Assembly (NCBI GenBank): GCA_002402105.1
Contig: NVVD01000005.1
Location: forward strand, 15,779-53,223
Source: Candidatus Cloacimonadota bacterium
GTDB taxonomy: Bacteria; Muiribacteriota; UBA6191
DNA length: 37,445 nucleotides
Direction of reading: 5' to 3'
Shown here: one piece after another, positions 1 through 8,250 of the stretch
Position numbering within the stretch: the first letter of the stretch is position 1
Layout: each line of letters starts with the position of its first letter
Program-made: the position numbers and the translations under genes
The notes under the pieces: model-generated
Databases searched by the model: none
What the model was told of the DNA's origin: nothing
The model's input: only the letters and a program-made list of their open reading frames with translations

Positions 1-774
1 ATTAATACTATTTTGAAATTTAGTTTGCCTTTAGATAAACAAAATAATTTTTCAAAAAAAAGTAAAAATTTTTCTTTAGCCTGCTATTTACTTGGAAATG
101 GTAGTTTATCTTGGATGATATTTTTTGCTTTAATTCCAGTTTTAATGAATTTAGGTGTCATAGATACTTATACAGAAATGACAGAATTAAATTATGGACA
201 TAATTATGAAAATAAGCGAATAAGTGCTGTAGTTACGGGTACAGTATATGCAAGAATGAGGGGAATGGAGTCTGAATTAACAGAAGTGCATTATCACTAT
301 ACATTTAAAGATAAAAACTTTTCTGGCTTTTCTTATTTATCAGATAAGTATATAAAAGCTGGAGAGAAAGTTTCTATTGTTGTTAGTGAATCAAACCCGA
401 AGTTATCCAGAGTTATAACTGGTTCTTATTCTGAAGTAGGTTTGTTAGCATTTTTACCTTTAATGTTAATGTTTTATTGTTTTTTTTATGGAATAAATAG
501 AACTTTGGGGACGTTATCCAATACTCATGTTAGTGAGTTTAAAATGTTAGAAGATACTTATGAAAGTATATTTTCTCATTTTTTAGTTCGTAGGTTAAGT
601 ATAATTTTAATATCAATTACCATTTGTTATTTAATGTCAATTACCACTTTATTGTTTGATTATTTGTTACCTGGATTCTTTTTTTTAATTGTGGTTTTAG
701 GACTCATTTACTTTATTTGGCTTGATTGTGAAGAAGTTAAAAAGAATCAAAGTATTGCGCTAAAGCTATCGTAA
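1..774 (+). CDS. DUF3592-like membrane protein, 5' end probably beyond the window
   Basis: The reading frame is open from the first base. The first in-window start is a TTG at 13 with no visible ribosome site, so the true start may lie upstream. The protein has a hydrophobic segment near residues 31-50, an extracytoplasmic domain of about 80 residues, another membrane segment near 142-162 and a hydrophobic pair near 195-240. The middle domain has the pattern of DUF3592: a VxGTVYAR strand, paired aromatic residues (HYHYTF), a GxSY stretch, then GEKVSIVV followed by a NPKLSRV motif. DUF3592 proteins are membrane proteins of unknown role, and no enzymatic residue is apparent. It converges on the leftward pta unit with only 7 bp between the stops and no hairpin there. 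The family call is moderately sure; the function is unknown. Confidence 0.6.
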   Translation: MNTILKFSLPLDKQNNFSKKSKNFSLACYLLGNGSLSWMIFFALIPVLMNLGVIDTYTEMTELNYGHNYENKRISAVVTGTVYARMRGMESELTEVHYHYTFKDKNFSGFSYLSDKYIKAGEKVSIVVSESNPKLSRVITGSYSEVGLLAFLPLMLMFYCFFYGINRTLGTLSNTHVSEFKMLEDTYESIFSHFLVRRLSIILISITICYLMSITTLLFDYLLPGFFFLIVVLGLIYFIWLDCEEVKKNQSIALKLS

Positions 775-781
775 ATAGGTT

Positions 782-1300
782 TTAAGGATAATTTACTTCT
801 TTATAATTAAATTGGCCTTGATAATGATGAGATAGATAATGTTGCACTAAATAATTTAAAGATGGTGGCATAGCTGGGTGATAATATTTGTAATACACAC
901 CATCTTTTTCAAACTTTAAGTAATAATGAAAAATTCTGTAGTAACCTTCTTTAAAACCACTTTTTTGAAAAGAAAAGTTTCCTAAATAAGTGAGGTTTTT
1001 TCTTCTCCAAGAGTTAATCGGGGCTTCAAAACAATCCTTTGAAATCGCTTCAAAATCAATAATTTCTTGAGCGATAGAACGTCCATAATGCATGTAGGCT
1101 TCATCAAGCCATCTAAATATAACAGGTAAAAATGCTTCGTATGATTTTTTGTTACTTCTTGCCATGATTAATGCATATTTATAGTGTGACTCTGATTTAT
1201 GCATTACTTTTTCAACTTTATACTTTTGAAACTCTAGGTCAAATGAATAATAATTAAAAATCTTTTGTTCTAAGTTATTTAATGTAAGGTCTTTAGCCAT
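782..1300 (-). CDS. Unknown 172-aa cytoplasmic protein downstream of pta
   Basis: I do not recognise this protein. It has no signal peptide or membrane segment and is rich in Tyr, Phe, His and Lys, with aromatic clusters such as YYRIFHYYLKF near residue 120 and YYKYYHPAMPP near 136. The start is an ATG one base after the TAA of pta, so the two are almost certainly co-transcribed and perhaps translationally coupled. Its position suggests a link to acetyl-phosphate metabolism, but nothing in the sequence proves one. The gene ends 7 bp from the stop of the opposing DUF3592-like gene. The coding call is good, because the frame is long, uninterrupted and tightly spaced; the function is open. Confidence 0.75.
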   Translation of the reverse strand: MAKDLTLNNLEQKIFNYYSFDLEFQKYKVEKVMHKSESHYKYALIMARSNKKSYEAFLPVIFRWLDEAYMHYGRSIAQEIIDFEAISKDCFEAPINSWRRKNLTYLGNFSFQKSGFKEGYYRIFHYYLKFEKDGVYYKYYHPAMPPSLNYLVQHYLSHHYQGQFNYKEVNYP

Positions 1301-1301
1301 A

Positions 1302-2285
1302 TTAAGATTGAATTGAAGTCAAGATAGCTACATTTATTACATCTTCATAAGAGCATCCACGAGATAAATCATTCATAGGTTGGTTTAAACCTTGGATAAT
1401 AGGGCCGTATGCCTCAGCTTTAGCAAACCTTTGTACTAATTTATACCCTATATTACCAGCATCAAGAGTAGGAAAAACTAATATATTAGCATTTCCAGCT
1501 ACATTAGATTCAGGGGCTTTTTTATTAGCTATAGCATCGATAATAGCTGCATCAAGTTGTAACTCTGCATCTACTAGATAATTTTTGGAGTTTTTACTTT
1601 GAAGAATTTTAAAGGCTTCTGTAACTTTATCAACATCAGGGTGTTTAGCAGATCCTTTTGTAGAAAAACTTAACATAGCAACCTTTGGTATATCACCTAC
1701 AAGTTTTTCATAATTTGATGCAGTAGCTAAAGCTATATCTGATAATTGATTTGCATCAGGATTAGGAATAACCGCACAATCAGCAAAAAATAAAATTCCA
1801 TCTTTGCCAAAAGAAGTATCAGGCATAATCATAATAAAAAAAGATGAAACTGTTTTATTGCCTGGTGCTGGTTTGATAATTTGGATTCCAGCTCTTAGAA
1901 CATCGGCAGTTGGTGATACAGCTCCAGAGACAAGGCCATCTACTTTTTTGTGTTTTAATAACATAGTTGCAAAAGTAATAGGGGTTTTAAGTTGTCTTTT
2001 TGCTTCTACCCAAGAAATACCTTTTTTCTTTCTAAGATCGTAATAGCTTTCTATTAATTCTTTACTAATACTTTCATCTTCTGGATCAAAAAAGTGAGCT
2101 TTTTGGATATTGAAACCTTTTGATATTAAATTAGATTTATTTCCAATTAATGAAACTTCACAAATATTTTGAGCAAGTAAAAACTCTGCTGCTTTTAGAA
2201 TACGCTCATCGTTAGATTCAGGAAAAACTATATTTTTCAAATTAGATTTTGCTTTATTCATTAGGTTTTTCATGAAAGGGTTCAT
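1302..2285 (-). CDS. pta: Phosphate acetyltransferase
   Basis: Pta interconverts acetyl-CoA plus phosphate and acetyl phosphate plus CoA in the cytoplasm, normally in series with acetate kinase, which is not in this window. The 327-aa length matches the short, single-domain Pta type. Family landmarks are the N-terminal IVFPESNDERILKAAEFL, the ADCAVIPNPDANQLSDIA segment near the middle, a TKGSAKHPD segment, and the C-terminal FPTLDAGNIGYKLVQR followed by AYGPIIQGLNQPMNDLSRG. The N-terminal DRTGG regulatory domain of long Pta proteins is absent. The start ATG is preceded by AAGGAAA about six bases upstream. It is divergent from the sigma-54 activator across 170 bp and is followed directly by an unknown 172-aa gene. 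The family assignment is confident; a phosphotransbutyrylase-like specificity cannot be strictly excluded. Confidence 0.93.
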   Translation of the reverse strand: MNPFMKNLMNKAKSNLKNIVFPESNDERILKAAEFLLAQNICEVSLIGNKSNLISKGFNIQKAHFFDPEDESISKELIESYYDLRKKKGISWVEAKRQLKTPITFATMLLKHKKVDGLVSGAVSPTADVLRAGIQIIKPAPGNKTVSSFFIMIMPDTSFGKDGILFFADCAVIPNPDANQLSDIALATASNYEKLVGDIPKVAMLSFSTKGSAKHPDVDKVTEAFKILQSKNSKNYLVDAELQLDAAIIDAIANKKAPESNVAGNANILVFPTLDAGNIGYKLVQRFAKAEAYGPIIQGLNQPMNDLSRGCSYEDVINVAILTSIQS

Positions 2286-2338
2286 AAGTGGTTTCCTTGT
2301 AGTTTAATTAGCATATTTAAGAGGAAAAATACTAATCT

Positions 2339-2352
2339 TTAGTATATACTAA
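2339..2352. promoter_or_regulatory. 14-bp perfect palindrome between pta and the sigma-54 activator
   Basis: TTAGTATATACTAA is perfectly symmetrical and lies in the 170-bp divergent region, 54 bp from the pta start. Each strand reads TATACT inside it, one base off a consensus -10 box, so it could be an operator or a pair of overlapping divergent -10 elements. No good -35 box was found at 17 bp on either strand. In DNA this AT-rich, short palindromes also arise by chance. Confidence 0.3.
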
Positions 2353-2455
2353 GAGCGTAAAAAATTGAAAATAAATCACTAGGAACTCATTTACAATTCA
2401 TTTCTCTTATTTTACCTTGAACAACAAAATAATTAAACTTTTTAAAGGAATTTAA

Positions 2456-3790
2456 ATGACAAAAGTTTTAGTAATTGATGATGAAAAAGTAATGGCTGGT
2501 TCTATTAAGAATCTATTAAAAAATAGAGGATACTTTGCTGAGTGCTTTTTTAATCCTATTACTGCTTTAAATGTTTTACAAAGAGAGCATTTTGATATTG
2601 TTCTAACAGATTTTAAAATGCCTAATATTGATGGTTTAGAGATGATTGAAAGAATCAAAGAGATTAGACCAGAAGCAAAAATAATACTTATGACAGCATA
2701 TTCAAGTATTTCAAATGCGGTAGAAGCAATGAAAAAAGGGGCCGATGAATATATTTCAAAACCTTTTGAAATAGAGGACCTTGAAAAAAAGCTTGAAATT
2801 TTAGGTGTGACTCAACAGAAAAAAAAGAAATTTAAACCAAACCAAGTAAATTTATTAGGTGAATCAGAAGCAATGCTAAAACTTAAGGCTAAAATAAAAA
2901 AGATAGCTAAAAGTGATGCAACAGTTTTAATTACAGGAGAAAGTGGTACAGGCAAAGAATTAGTAGCAGCACAAATTCATAATTTAAGCTCAAGAAGCGA
3001 AGAGGCATTTATTGCAATTAATATGGCAGCAATTCCTTTAAATTTAATTGAATCAGAGTTTTTTGGATATAAAAAGGGTAGCTTTACAGGGGCAGATAAA
3101 GATTATAAAGGAAAGTTTCTATCATCAGATAAGGGTAGCCTTTTTATGGATGAAGTTGGAGAAATACCCTTAGATTTACAAGCTAAATTACTTAGAGTTT
3201 TACAAGAATCTAGTTTTCATGCTATTGGAAGCTCTGAAACAGTTAAAATAAATACACGATTTATTGCAGCTACAAATCAAAATTTATATGAACTAACAAA
3301 AAAAAGTTTATTTAGAGAAGACCTTTACTATAGGTTAAATATTATCGAATTAAATTTACCCCCTTTAAGAGAAAGACTAGAAGATATTAATTTATTAGTG
3401 AAGCATTTTGTTTTAAAACATGGTACTGATAATATTGAAACTCCAGATAACTTTGTAGATTTATTAAGAGCTTATCATTGGCCTGGGAATGTTCGTGAAC
3501 TTGAGAATATTATTCATCGTTGTATAGTTATGGTAGAAGGAAATACTTTAAATGTACATGATTTACCAAAACATATTTCGGGCTTAACTCCAAAACAGGA
3601 GACTCCATTAACTGATATAAGCTTTAAACAAATCAAAGAAGGATTAAGTCTCATTGACCTAGAAAAAAAGATTATATTAAAAGCCTTAGAAGAATCAAAT
3701 GGAAATAAAACAAATGCTGCTAAATTATTAAAAATTACACGTCGAAAATTATACTCTCGTATGGAAAAACATGGGATTAATTTATCTTAA
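2456..3790 (+). CDS. Sigma-54-dependent NtrC-family response regulator
   Basis: This is a transcription activator of sigma-54 promoters controlled by phosphorylation. Three domains are in order. The receiver (about 1-120) has the acidic pair D8/D9, phospho-acceptor D52, T80 and K102. The AAA+ domain (about 133-370) has Walker A GESGTGKE (161-168), the sigma-54 contact loop as GSFTGA (208-213, Ser in place of the usual Ala), Walker B LFMDEVGEI near 229, FREDLYYRLN (286-295) and HWPGNVRELEN (341-351). A Fis-type helix-turn-helix spans about 405-440 (NKTNAAKLLKITRRKLYSRM). All catalytic positions look intact. AAAGGAATTTAA precedes the ATG. The amidohydrolase follows after 12 bp and a CheY-like receiver after that, suggesting one operon. 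No partner kinase is nearby, so signal and regulon are unknown. Confidence 0.95.
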   Translation: MTKVLVIDDEKVMAGSIKNLLKNRGYFAECFFNPITALNVLQREHFDIVLTDFKMPNIDGLEMIERIKEIRPEAKIILMTAYSSISNAVEAMKKGADEYISKPFEIEDLEKKLEILGVTQQKKKKFKPNQVNLLGESEAMLKLKAKIKKIAKSDATVLITGESGTGKELVAAQIHNLSSRSEEAFIAINMAAIPLNLIESEFFGYKKGSFTGADKDYKGKFLSSDKGSLFMDEVGEIPLDLQAKLLRVLQESSFHAIGSSETVKINTRFIAATNQNLYELTKKSLFREDLYYRLNIIELNLPPLRERLEDINLLVKHFVLKHGTDNIETPDNFVDLLRAYHWPGNVRELENIIHRCIVMVEGNTLNVHDLPKHISGLTPKQETPLTDISFKQIKEGLSLIDLEKKIILKALEESNGNKTNAAKLLKITRRKLYSRMEKHGINLS

Positions 3791-3802
3791 GATAGGGATT
3801 AA

Positions 3803-5023
3803 ATGAAACAAACTTTTATAAATGCACATATAGTAACTGTTACCTCTAAAGAAATAGAAAATGGTTATCTGATTATAAATAAAGATAAAATAATTGATTT
3901 TGGCCTTATGGTTGATTATAAAATATTGGGTAATGAAATAGATGTGAAAGGGGATTACTTATTCCCTGGATTTATAGACTCTCATTGCCATTTAGCTATG
4001 TCAGAATCTGGAGGAATGGGTATGCATGGGAATGAATTTAGTTCTCCATTTACTCCTCAAGTAAATGCCCTTGATTCTTTAGTGCCTGATGAAGAATATA
4101 TGTATCGAGCTCATCAACGAGCAGGGATAACAAGTGCGTTAATTACCCCAGGTTCTGCTAATGTATTTGGGGGTACATCCGTTGCTATTAAATGTATACC
4201 TTGTGTTGATCCTCAAGATATTGTTTTAAAAAATCCTGTTCATTTGAAAATGGCTTTTGGAGAAAACCCTGTGAGAGTACATGGTTCAAAAGGTAAAATG
4301 CCATCTTCTAAAATGGCTGTGATTGAGTTTGCAAGACAAAAGTATGAAGAAGCAAAATTGTATGCTTATAAAAAAGAAAAGCACTTAAATGATAGCGAAA
4401 AAGACCCAAAAGAATTTGAAATTAAAAGAGACTTAGAAGTTTTATGCAAAGCTTTAAATCGTGAGATTACTGTAGAATTACATGCTCACAACTATGAAGA
4501 TATGTTAGCTGGTATTAGATTAAAAAAAGAGTTTAATTTACGATTACATATTGTTCATGGTACGGAGGCTTTTAAAATAATTCCTCAGTTAAAAAAAGAA
4601 AATATTGCGATTACTTTTTCTCCACAATTAAGTGTAGCTAGTAAGTTAGAAAATAGATATAAAAATTTAAGAAGTGCAAAGTTGATGGCCAAAGCTGGTT
4701 TACTATTTTCAATTTCTACAGATCATCCTGTATATCCTATAGATTTATTACCATTTGATGCCGCTTTATCTATGCGTGAAGGCCTCAGTTTAGAGGATGC
4801 AATTAAATCAATTACTATTAATGCTGCTAAAATTTTAAGTGTAGATGACCGTGTAGGAAGTATTGAAATAGGAAAAGATGCTGACTTAGTTATTTGGAAT
4901 AAACATCCGATTTTAGAAACTCAAGCAAAAGTTAAAAAAGTTTTTATCAATGGACAATTAATTTTTGATGGAAAATTTTCTCCAAATCAAATGGATTACC
5001 TATGGGATAGTTATGAAGACTAA
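3803..5023 (+). CDS. Amidohydrolase, imidazolonepropionase-like
   Basis: A metal-dependent hydrolase of the amidohydrolase superfamily (TIM barrel with a flanking beta-sandwich). Metal-ligand candidates are all visible: H61 and H63 in FPGFIDSHCHL, H227/H229 in VELHAHNYED, H249/H252 in LRLHIVHGTEA, and D307 in SISTDHP. The C-terminal sandwich motif GSIEIGKDADLVIWNKHP and the typical VFINGQLIF ending are present. The length of 406 aa is normal. There is no signal peptide, so it acts in the cytoplasm, probably on a cyclic amide or a dipeptide-like substrate. The family is too diverse to name one, and no histidine-degradation genes are adjacent that would make it HutI. TAGGGA precedes the ATG. 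It sits 12 bp after the sigma-54 activator and 18 bp before a CheY-like protein. Confidence 0.85.
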   Translation: MKQTFINAHIVTVTSKEIENGYLIINKDKIIDFGLMVDYKILGNEIDVKGDYLFPGFIDSHCHLAMSESGGMGMHGNEFSSPFTPQVNALDSLVPDEEYMYRAHQRAGITSALITPGSANVFGGTSVAIKCIPCVDPQDIVLKNPVHLKMAFGENPVRVHGSKGKMPSSKMAVIEFARQKYEEAKLYAYKKEKHLNDSEKDPKEFEIKRDLEVLCKALNREITVELHAHNYEDMLAGIRLKKEFNLRLHIVHGTEAFKIIPQLKKENIAITFSPQLSVASKLENRYKNLRSAKLMAKAGLLFSISTDHPVYPIDLLPFDAALSMREGLSLEDAIKSITINAAKILSVDDRVGSIEIGKDADLVIWNKHPILETQAKVKKVFINGQLIFDGKFSPNQMDYLWDSYED

Positions 5024-5041
5024 TCTTAAAAAGGTCTACAA

Positions 5042-5413
5042 ATGAAAAAGCTATTGATTATTGATGATGAAGAAGACTTGACCTTTATGTTAAATGAGTT
5101 ATTTAGTTCAAGTGGTTTTGAAACCGTTATTGCACATGATGGTGAACAGGCTATTTTATTATTAAATTCTGATAAAAAGATTGATATGGTTTTAACAGAC
5201 TTATTTATGCCGATTCGTAATGGTATAGATGTTATTAAAGAAGTCAATCAAAACCATAGTCATATTCCGGTATTTGTAATTACAGCTGTATCTCCTATAA
5301 AAGCAGATGTTGAAAAAATGGTTGAAGATTTTGATGTGGTGAAAGAAATTTTCTTAAAACCAGTTTCTATTAAAAAGCTATTAGATATTGTTAAAAGTTT
5401 TTTTGGTAACTAA
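5042..5413 (+). CDS. Single-domain response regulator (CheY-like receiver)
   Basis: This 123-aa protein is a receiver domain alone. D8/D9, phospho-acceptor D53 (LTDLFMP), T81 and K106 (LKPVS) are all in place, so it should accept phosphate from a histidine kinase. There is no output domain, so it must act by protein contact or as a phosphate relay or sink. AAAAAGG lies about eight bases before the ATG. It is third in the apparent operon with the sigma-54 activator and amidohydrolase, 18 bp after the latter. Its receiver is clearly diverged from that of the activator, so it is not a fresh duplicate. The partner kinase and target are not in the window. Confidence 0.92.
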   Translation: MKKLLIIDDEEDLTFMLNELFSSSGFETVIAHDGEQAILLLNSDKKIDMVLTDLFMPIRNGIDVIKEVNQNHSHIPVFVITAVSPIKADVEKMVEDFDVVKEIFLKPVSIKKLLDIVKSFFGN

Positions 5414-5424
5414 TTTCAACTTTA

Positions 5425-5834
5425 AAAGTTAACATAATTAACTCATTATCTTATAATAACTTTTGATATCTAAAAAGAGTCCTTTTAACTGAAGTAAACC
5501 TATCTAAAGCCTGATTAACAAAAGAGATGTTAAAAAATTTTAATTTTAAAGCCTTTTTAAGTGTTTTAGGTCTTCTAGTATCAAAAATTAATGAAATCAA
5601 ATTTAAAAAATAGAGGTTTTTAATGAAATCATTAATCTGTAGTCTTATTTTTGAATAAAGAGAGCATAAGCTTTTATATAGTTGACCATAAATTTTGAAA
5701 AGCCTCAAAAATAAAAGAGTAAGGCTAAATATACGAAACAAGAATATAAGATAACTTCAATTACAACTTTAATATGCTATACAATAGATTCAATAGTGGG
5801 TGTTATGTTACAAAGTTAACATAACATTCATTAT
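5425..5834. repeat. Imperfect direct repeat flanking about 360 bp
   Basis: AAAGTTAACATAA at 5425-5437 recurs exactly at 5812-5824. In both copies TCATTAT follows, after five bases in the first (5443-5449) and three in the second (5828-5834). The copies bracket about 360 bp containing only a doubtful leftward frame. The match is longer than expected for two random AT-rich sites this close, but it is short enough that coincidence cannot be ruled out. Confidence 0.4.
5801..5826. repeat. Perfect inverted repeat, 10-bp arms and 6-base loop
   Basis: TGTTATGTTA, loop CAAAGT, TAACATAACA. The stem is perfect but AT-rich and has no T-run on either side, so it does not look like an intrinsic terminator. 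It lies 388 bp past the response-regulator stop and 187 bp before the next start, and its right arm overlaps the second copy of the direct repeat. It may be an operator, a recombinase site or an RNA structure. Confidence 0.45.
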
Positions 5835-6012
5835 GCGCAGTTGGATGGTTACATACAGTTGCATGCATATTTTACCAATTATATTAAATCTTTTATTTTA
5901 GTAGATCGATTAATAAATTTATTGATTTTTAAATTAAAATTCAATAAACTACTTATTGTAAATATTAGTATATTAACACTTATATTTAAGGATAATATCA
6001 ATTAGGTTAACA

Positions 6013-7047
6013 ATGAAAAAATGGTTTATAGTTTTAATATTAGTTGTTTTTGGAGTTTCTAAAATTCATAAAAAAGCTTTAGATGATTTATCTGATCTTA
6101 CTATTATAGGTTCACGCGTAATATCTTTCCCTATTTTACTAAAAGAAGCCTCAAATGAGCCACATATAGAAGATTGGAAAAGTCTTTTTGATATTTTAAA
6201 AGTACAAAAATCTTATAATAAATATATAAACGCTCCTTTTATTCCAATGAAGCATGATGAATGGAAAAGCATAAAAGAAATTTGTAAGAGATTAAAGTTT
6301 TTTGAGGTAGATGGCTTAGAAGATTGGGGTAACAATAAATTAAAAACAAACCCTGTAGTCCATATCTATAAAGAATTTAAAATGGCTATAAATGCTTTTT
6401 CAAGACAAATTTTTTATATTAAAAATAATGAAAAATCTACAGATTTGAGTGCTTGTTTACAAACGATTTGGAAAACAAGTTTAATAATAGATAAAATTAA
6501 CCCTTCTATAATGGGTAAAACTATGTCAAGGTCAAACTTTGAAACTCTATTAACTTTTGGACATAACTTACATCTTCAGGGTAATTTAGTTGAGAATGAA
6601 AAATTAGTGATAAATAATGCTATTCATAGTTATATAGAGCAACAAACTACAATACCTCTAGTATTAAAAGCAGAAAGAAACTTATTTGATAATGTTTTAA
6701 ATAAAAAATTTAATCAGCACCCAATCTATTTTACTATTTTTCAGTTGTATGATGGTAATGCGCTTAAAGCATATGATAAATTTATGAAAAGAAGTGATTT
6801 ATATGATAAAAATATTGAAATTAATTTTAAAAGTCTCCCTGTTTGGACTCAAATTATGCTTCCTAGTATGTATAATTTTAAAATGAAATTTGATAAAGTT
6901 ATAAGTTTAGCAAAAGTTTTAAAGTGCGAATTGGATGAATATTATATTGATGATGAACTAGAAGTGTTAAATGTAAATAAAAAACGAATCTGCCAATTTA
7001 AAACTTTTTATGGTCAAGCTGAACCATTAAAGTTTAAGGAATTTTAA
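6013..7047 (+). CDS. Unknown 344-aa protein with N-terminal signal/anchor
   Basis: I do not recognise the family. Residues 1-16 (MKKWFIVLILVVFGVS) form a short charged, then hydrophobic, export signal or membrane anchor. The rest is predicted mostly helical and soluble, with no obvious catalytic motif, so it probably sits in the periplasm or on the outer face of the inner membrane. AGG lies about six bases before the ATG. The stop interlocks with that of the opposing TIM-barrel gene: both stop codons are read from the same TTAA. No terminator hairpin separates them, so read-through antisense transcription is possible. The gene appears to be a single transcription unit downstream of a long gap. 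Confidence 0.7.
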   Translation: MKKWFIVLILVVFGVSKIHKKALDDLSDLTIIGSRVISFPILLKEASNEPHIEDWKSLFDILKVQKSYNKYINAPFIPMKHDEWKSIKEICKRLKFFEVDGLEDWGNNKLKTNPVVHIYKEFKMAINAFSRQIFYIKNNEKSTDLSACLQTIWKTSLIIDKINPSIMGKTMSRSNFETLLTFGHNLHLQGNLVENEKLVINNAIHSYIEQQTTIPLVLKAERNLFDNVLNKKFNQHPIYFTIFQLYDGNALKAYDKFMKRSDLYDKNIEINFKSLPVWTQIMLPSMYNFKMKFDKVISLAKVLKCELDEYYIDDELEVLNVNKKRICQFKTFYGQAEPLKFKEF

Positions 7048-8249
7048 TTTATTTCATTTTTTTTTATTTCACAAGTTTTTCTTAACCAATTTTTAGTAAA
7101 ATCACCCAGTTGACTTTTTTTATGGGTATAAGTTCTAACGACAAAATTTATAGATAATTCATTAGAAATATTTGAAAAATAATTCAAAACTTTAACTTGC
7201 CTTTTATCTGGTAATTTAGCAAACTCATAAAATGGTTTAGAGTGATCTATCATTAAAACTACTTGAGTTGGAGAGAGCTTTTCAATTTCTTTTTTTAAAA
7301 TAGATTTAATTCTTTTTTTATTTTTTTTTAAATCAAAAGAAATATCTTTATCCCAGTTAAAGCCCCAACGACCATCTGGTGGGGTTGTGATAACAGCATC
7401 AGGTTTATTTTCTAAATCTAAAATCCAATCAGCAAACCCCCAGACATCAATAGAAGCGCTTAACTTGTTAAGCTTTAGTTGATGTCTTAATTCCATAATA
7501 AATAAATTTAAATTTCTGTGATAAAGATAAAATAAAAATGATTTCTCTTTATTTTTATTAATGCCTTTCCAGTTATTTACTATTCCCCACTCAAGAAAAA
7601 GTCTATTTTTTTGTAACTTTTTTAAAGTTCTTATATCATTTCTACTAATTTTTTTAGATGAAATTAGTTTTAATCCTAAATTTCCAAATTGTTGATACCA
7701 CCAAAGTTTAGATTTATTAGGGTATTTTTTAAAAATCCAATCAGAAAAATATGCAAGAGTCCAATTATCAAAATTAATTTTACCAGCCGTTTCACCTAGG
7801 TGAAGCTCTGAAACCCCTAATTTTACTTGCTGAATTAATTTTTCAATTAGATATGTTCTAAAACCTGGGGACGAAATAGTTGCATAAGAGTAATTCTTTT
7901 TTTTAATTACTTTTCCTTCTAAATTTATAGTTAACCAAGACAAGTTAAAAGATGGAGATTGCATATCAAGTTGATTTACAATAGAAAGTGAGGTTCCTCC
8001 TCCGAGTTTTATTCCTCTTAAAAGCAATTTAGTTACATTTTTCTTTCTTTTTTGATAGGATTTTTGTGAAGAAGGCTCTCCCCAGCGATACCATGATCGC
8101 AATAAGATATTTGGAGAATAAGATAAAGCCAAATCCAAATCTGAAGTATTTTTAAAATCATCTAAAAAAAGTAGGCATCCTTTATAGTTAGTATTAGCCA
8201 TTAATAGGTTAATTTGAAGAATGAAAATGAGTAGGTAGCTTTTTTTCAA
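7044..8249 (-). CDS. Exported TIM-barrel, glycoside-hydrolase-like protein
   Basis: A signal peptide is visible (MKKSYLLIFILQINLLMANT), so the 401-aa protein is exported. The body reads like an alpha/beta barrel of the glycosidase type: LLRSWYRWGEP early, IKLGGGTSLSIVN near residue 80, then GFRTYLIEKLIQQVKLGVSE followed by LHLGETAG near 150. That last pairing resembles the Y-L-x(5)-G-V-x-H-x-D/E step in beta-galactosidase-like barrels; E in LHLGETAG is a candidate catalytic acid. SIDVWGFADW (about 265) and QVVLMIDHSKP (about 335) look like later barrel strands. The family is not firmly identified, and the substrate is unknown. It is last in a four-gene leftward unit, starting one base after the preceding stop, and its stop overlaps that of the 344-aa gene. 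Confidence 0.5.
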   Translation of the reverse strand: MKKSYLLIFILQINLLMANTNYKGCLLFLDDFKNTSDLDLALSYSPNILLRSWYRWGEPSSQKSYQKRKKNVTKLLLRGIKLGGGTSLSIVNQLDMQSPSFNLSWLTINLEGKVIKKKNYSYATISSPGFRTYLIEKLIQQVKLGVSELHLGETAGKINFDNWTLAYFSDWIFKKYPNKSKLWWYQQFGNLGLKLISSKKISRNDIRTLKKLQKNRLFLEWGIVNNWKGINKNKEKSFLFYLYHRNLNLFIMELRHQLKLNKLSASIDVWGFADWILDLENKPDAVITTPPDGRWGFNWDKDISFDLKKNKKRIKSILKKEIEKLSPTQVVLMIDHSKPFYEFAKLPDKRQVKVLNYFSNISNELSINFVVRTYTHKKSQLGDFTKNWLRKTCEIKKNEIN

Positions 8250-8250
8250 A

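Larger units (their letters stand above)
5414..6012. other. 599-bp intergenic stretch without a convincing gene
   Basis: This very AT-rich stretch separates the response-regulator unit from the exported 344-aa protein. It holds a perfect 10-bp-stem hairpin (5801-5826), an imperfect direct repeat (5425-5449 and 5812-5834) and an AT-only imperfect palindrome (5918-5948). One leftward open frame of 96 codons (5451-5741) is not convincing: it has no clear ribosome site, family motif or partner gene. A small unrecognised RNA or decayed element could be here. Confidence 0.5.

Noticed and set aside
1804..2043. Rightward open frame inside pta
   Set aside because: It lies wholly opposite a clear pta coding sequence and shows no family features.
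2452..2658. Leftward open frame opposite the receiver domain of the sigma-54 activator
   Set aside because: It is antisense to a well-supported receiver domain, as is a similar frame at 5026-5247 opposite the CheY-like gene; both are codon-pattern shadows.
5451..5741. Leftward 96-codon open frame
   Set aside because: It has no convincing ribosome site, no recognisable motif and a low-complexity Lys/Leu/Phe composition expected from AT-rich noncoding DNA. It could be a decayed gene, but I cannot support one.
5801..5826. Hairpin as an intrinsic terminator
   Set aside because: There is no T-run on either strand and the stem is nearly 400 bp from the nearest upstream stop.
5918..5948. AT-only imperfect palindrome (TTTATTGA ... 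TCAATAAA)
   Set aside because: The 8-bp arms are AT-rich in an AT-rich gap, so chance is a sufficient explanation.
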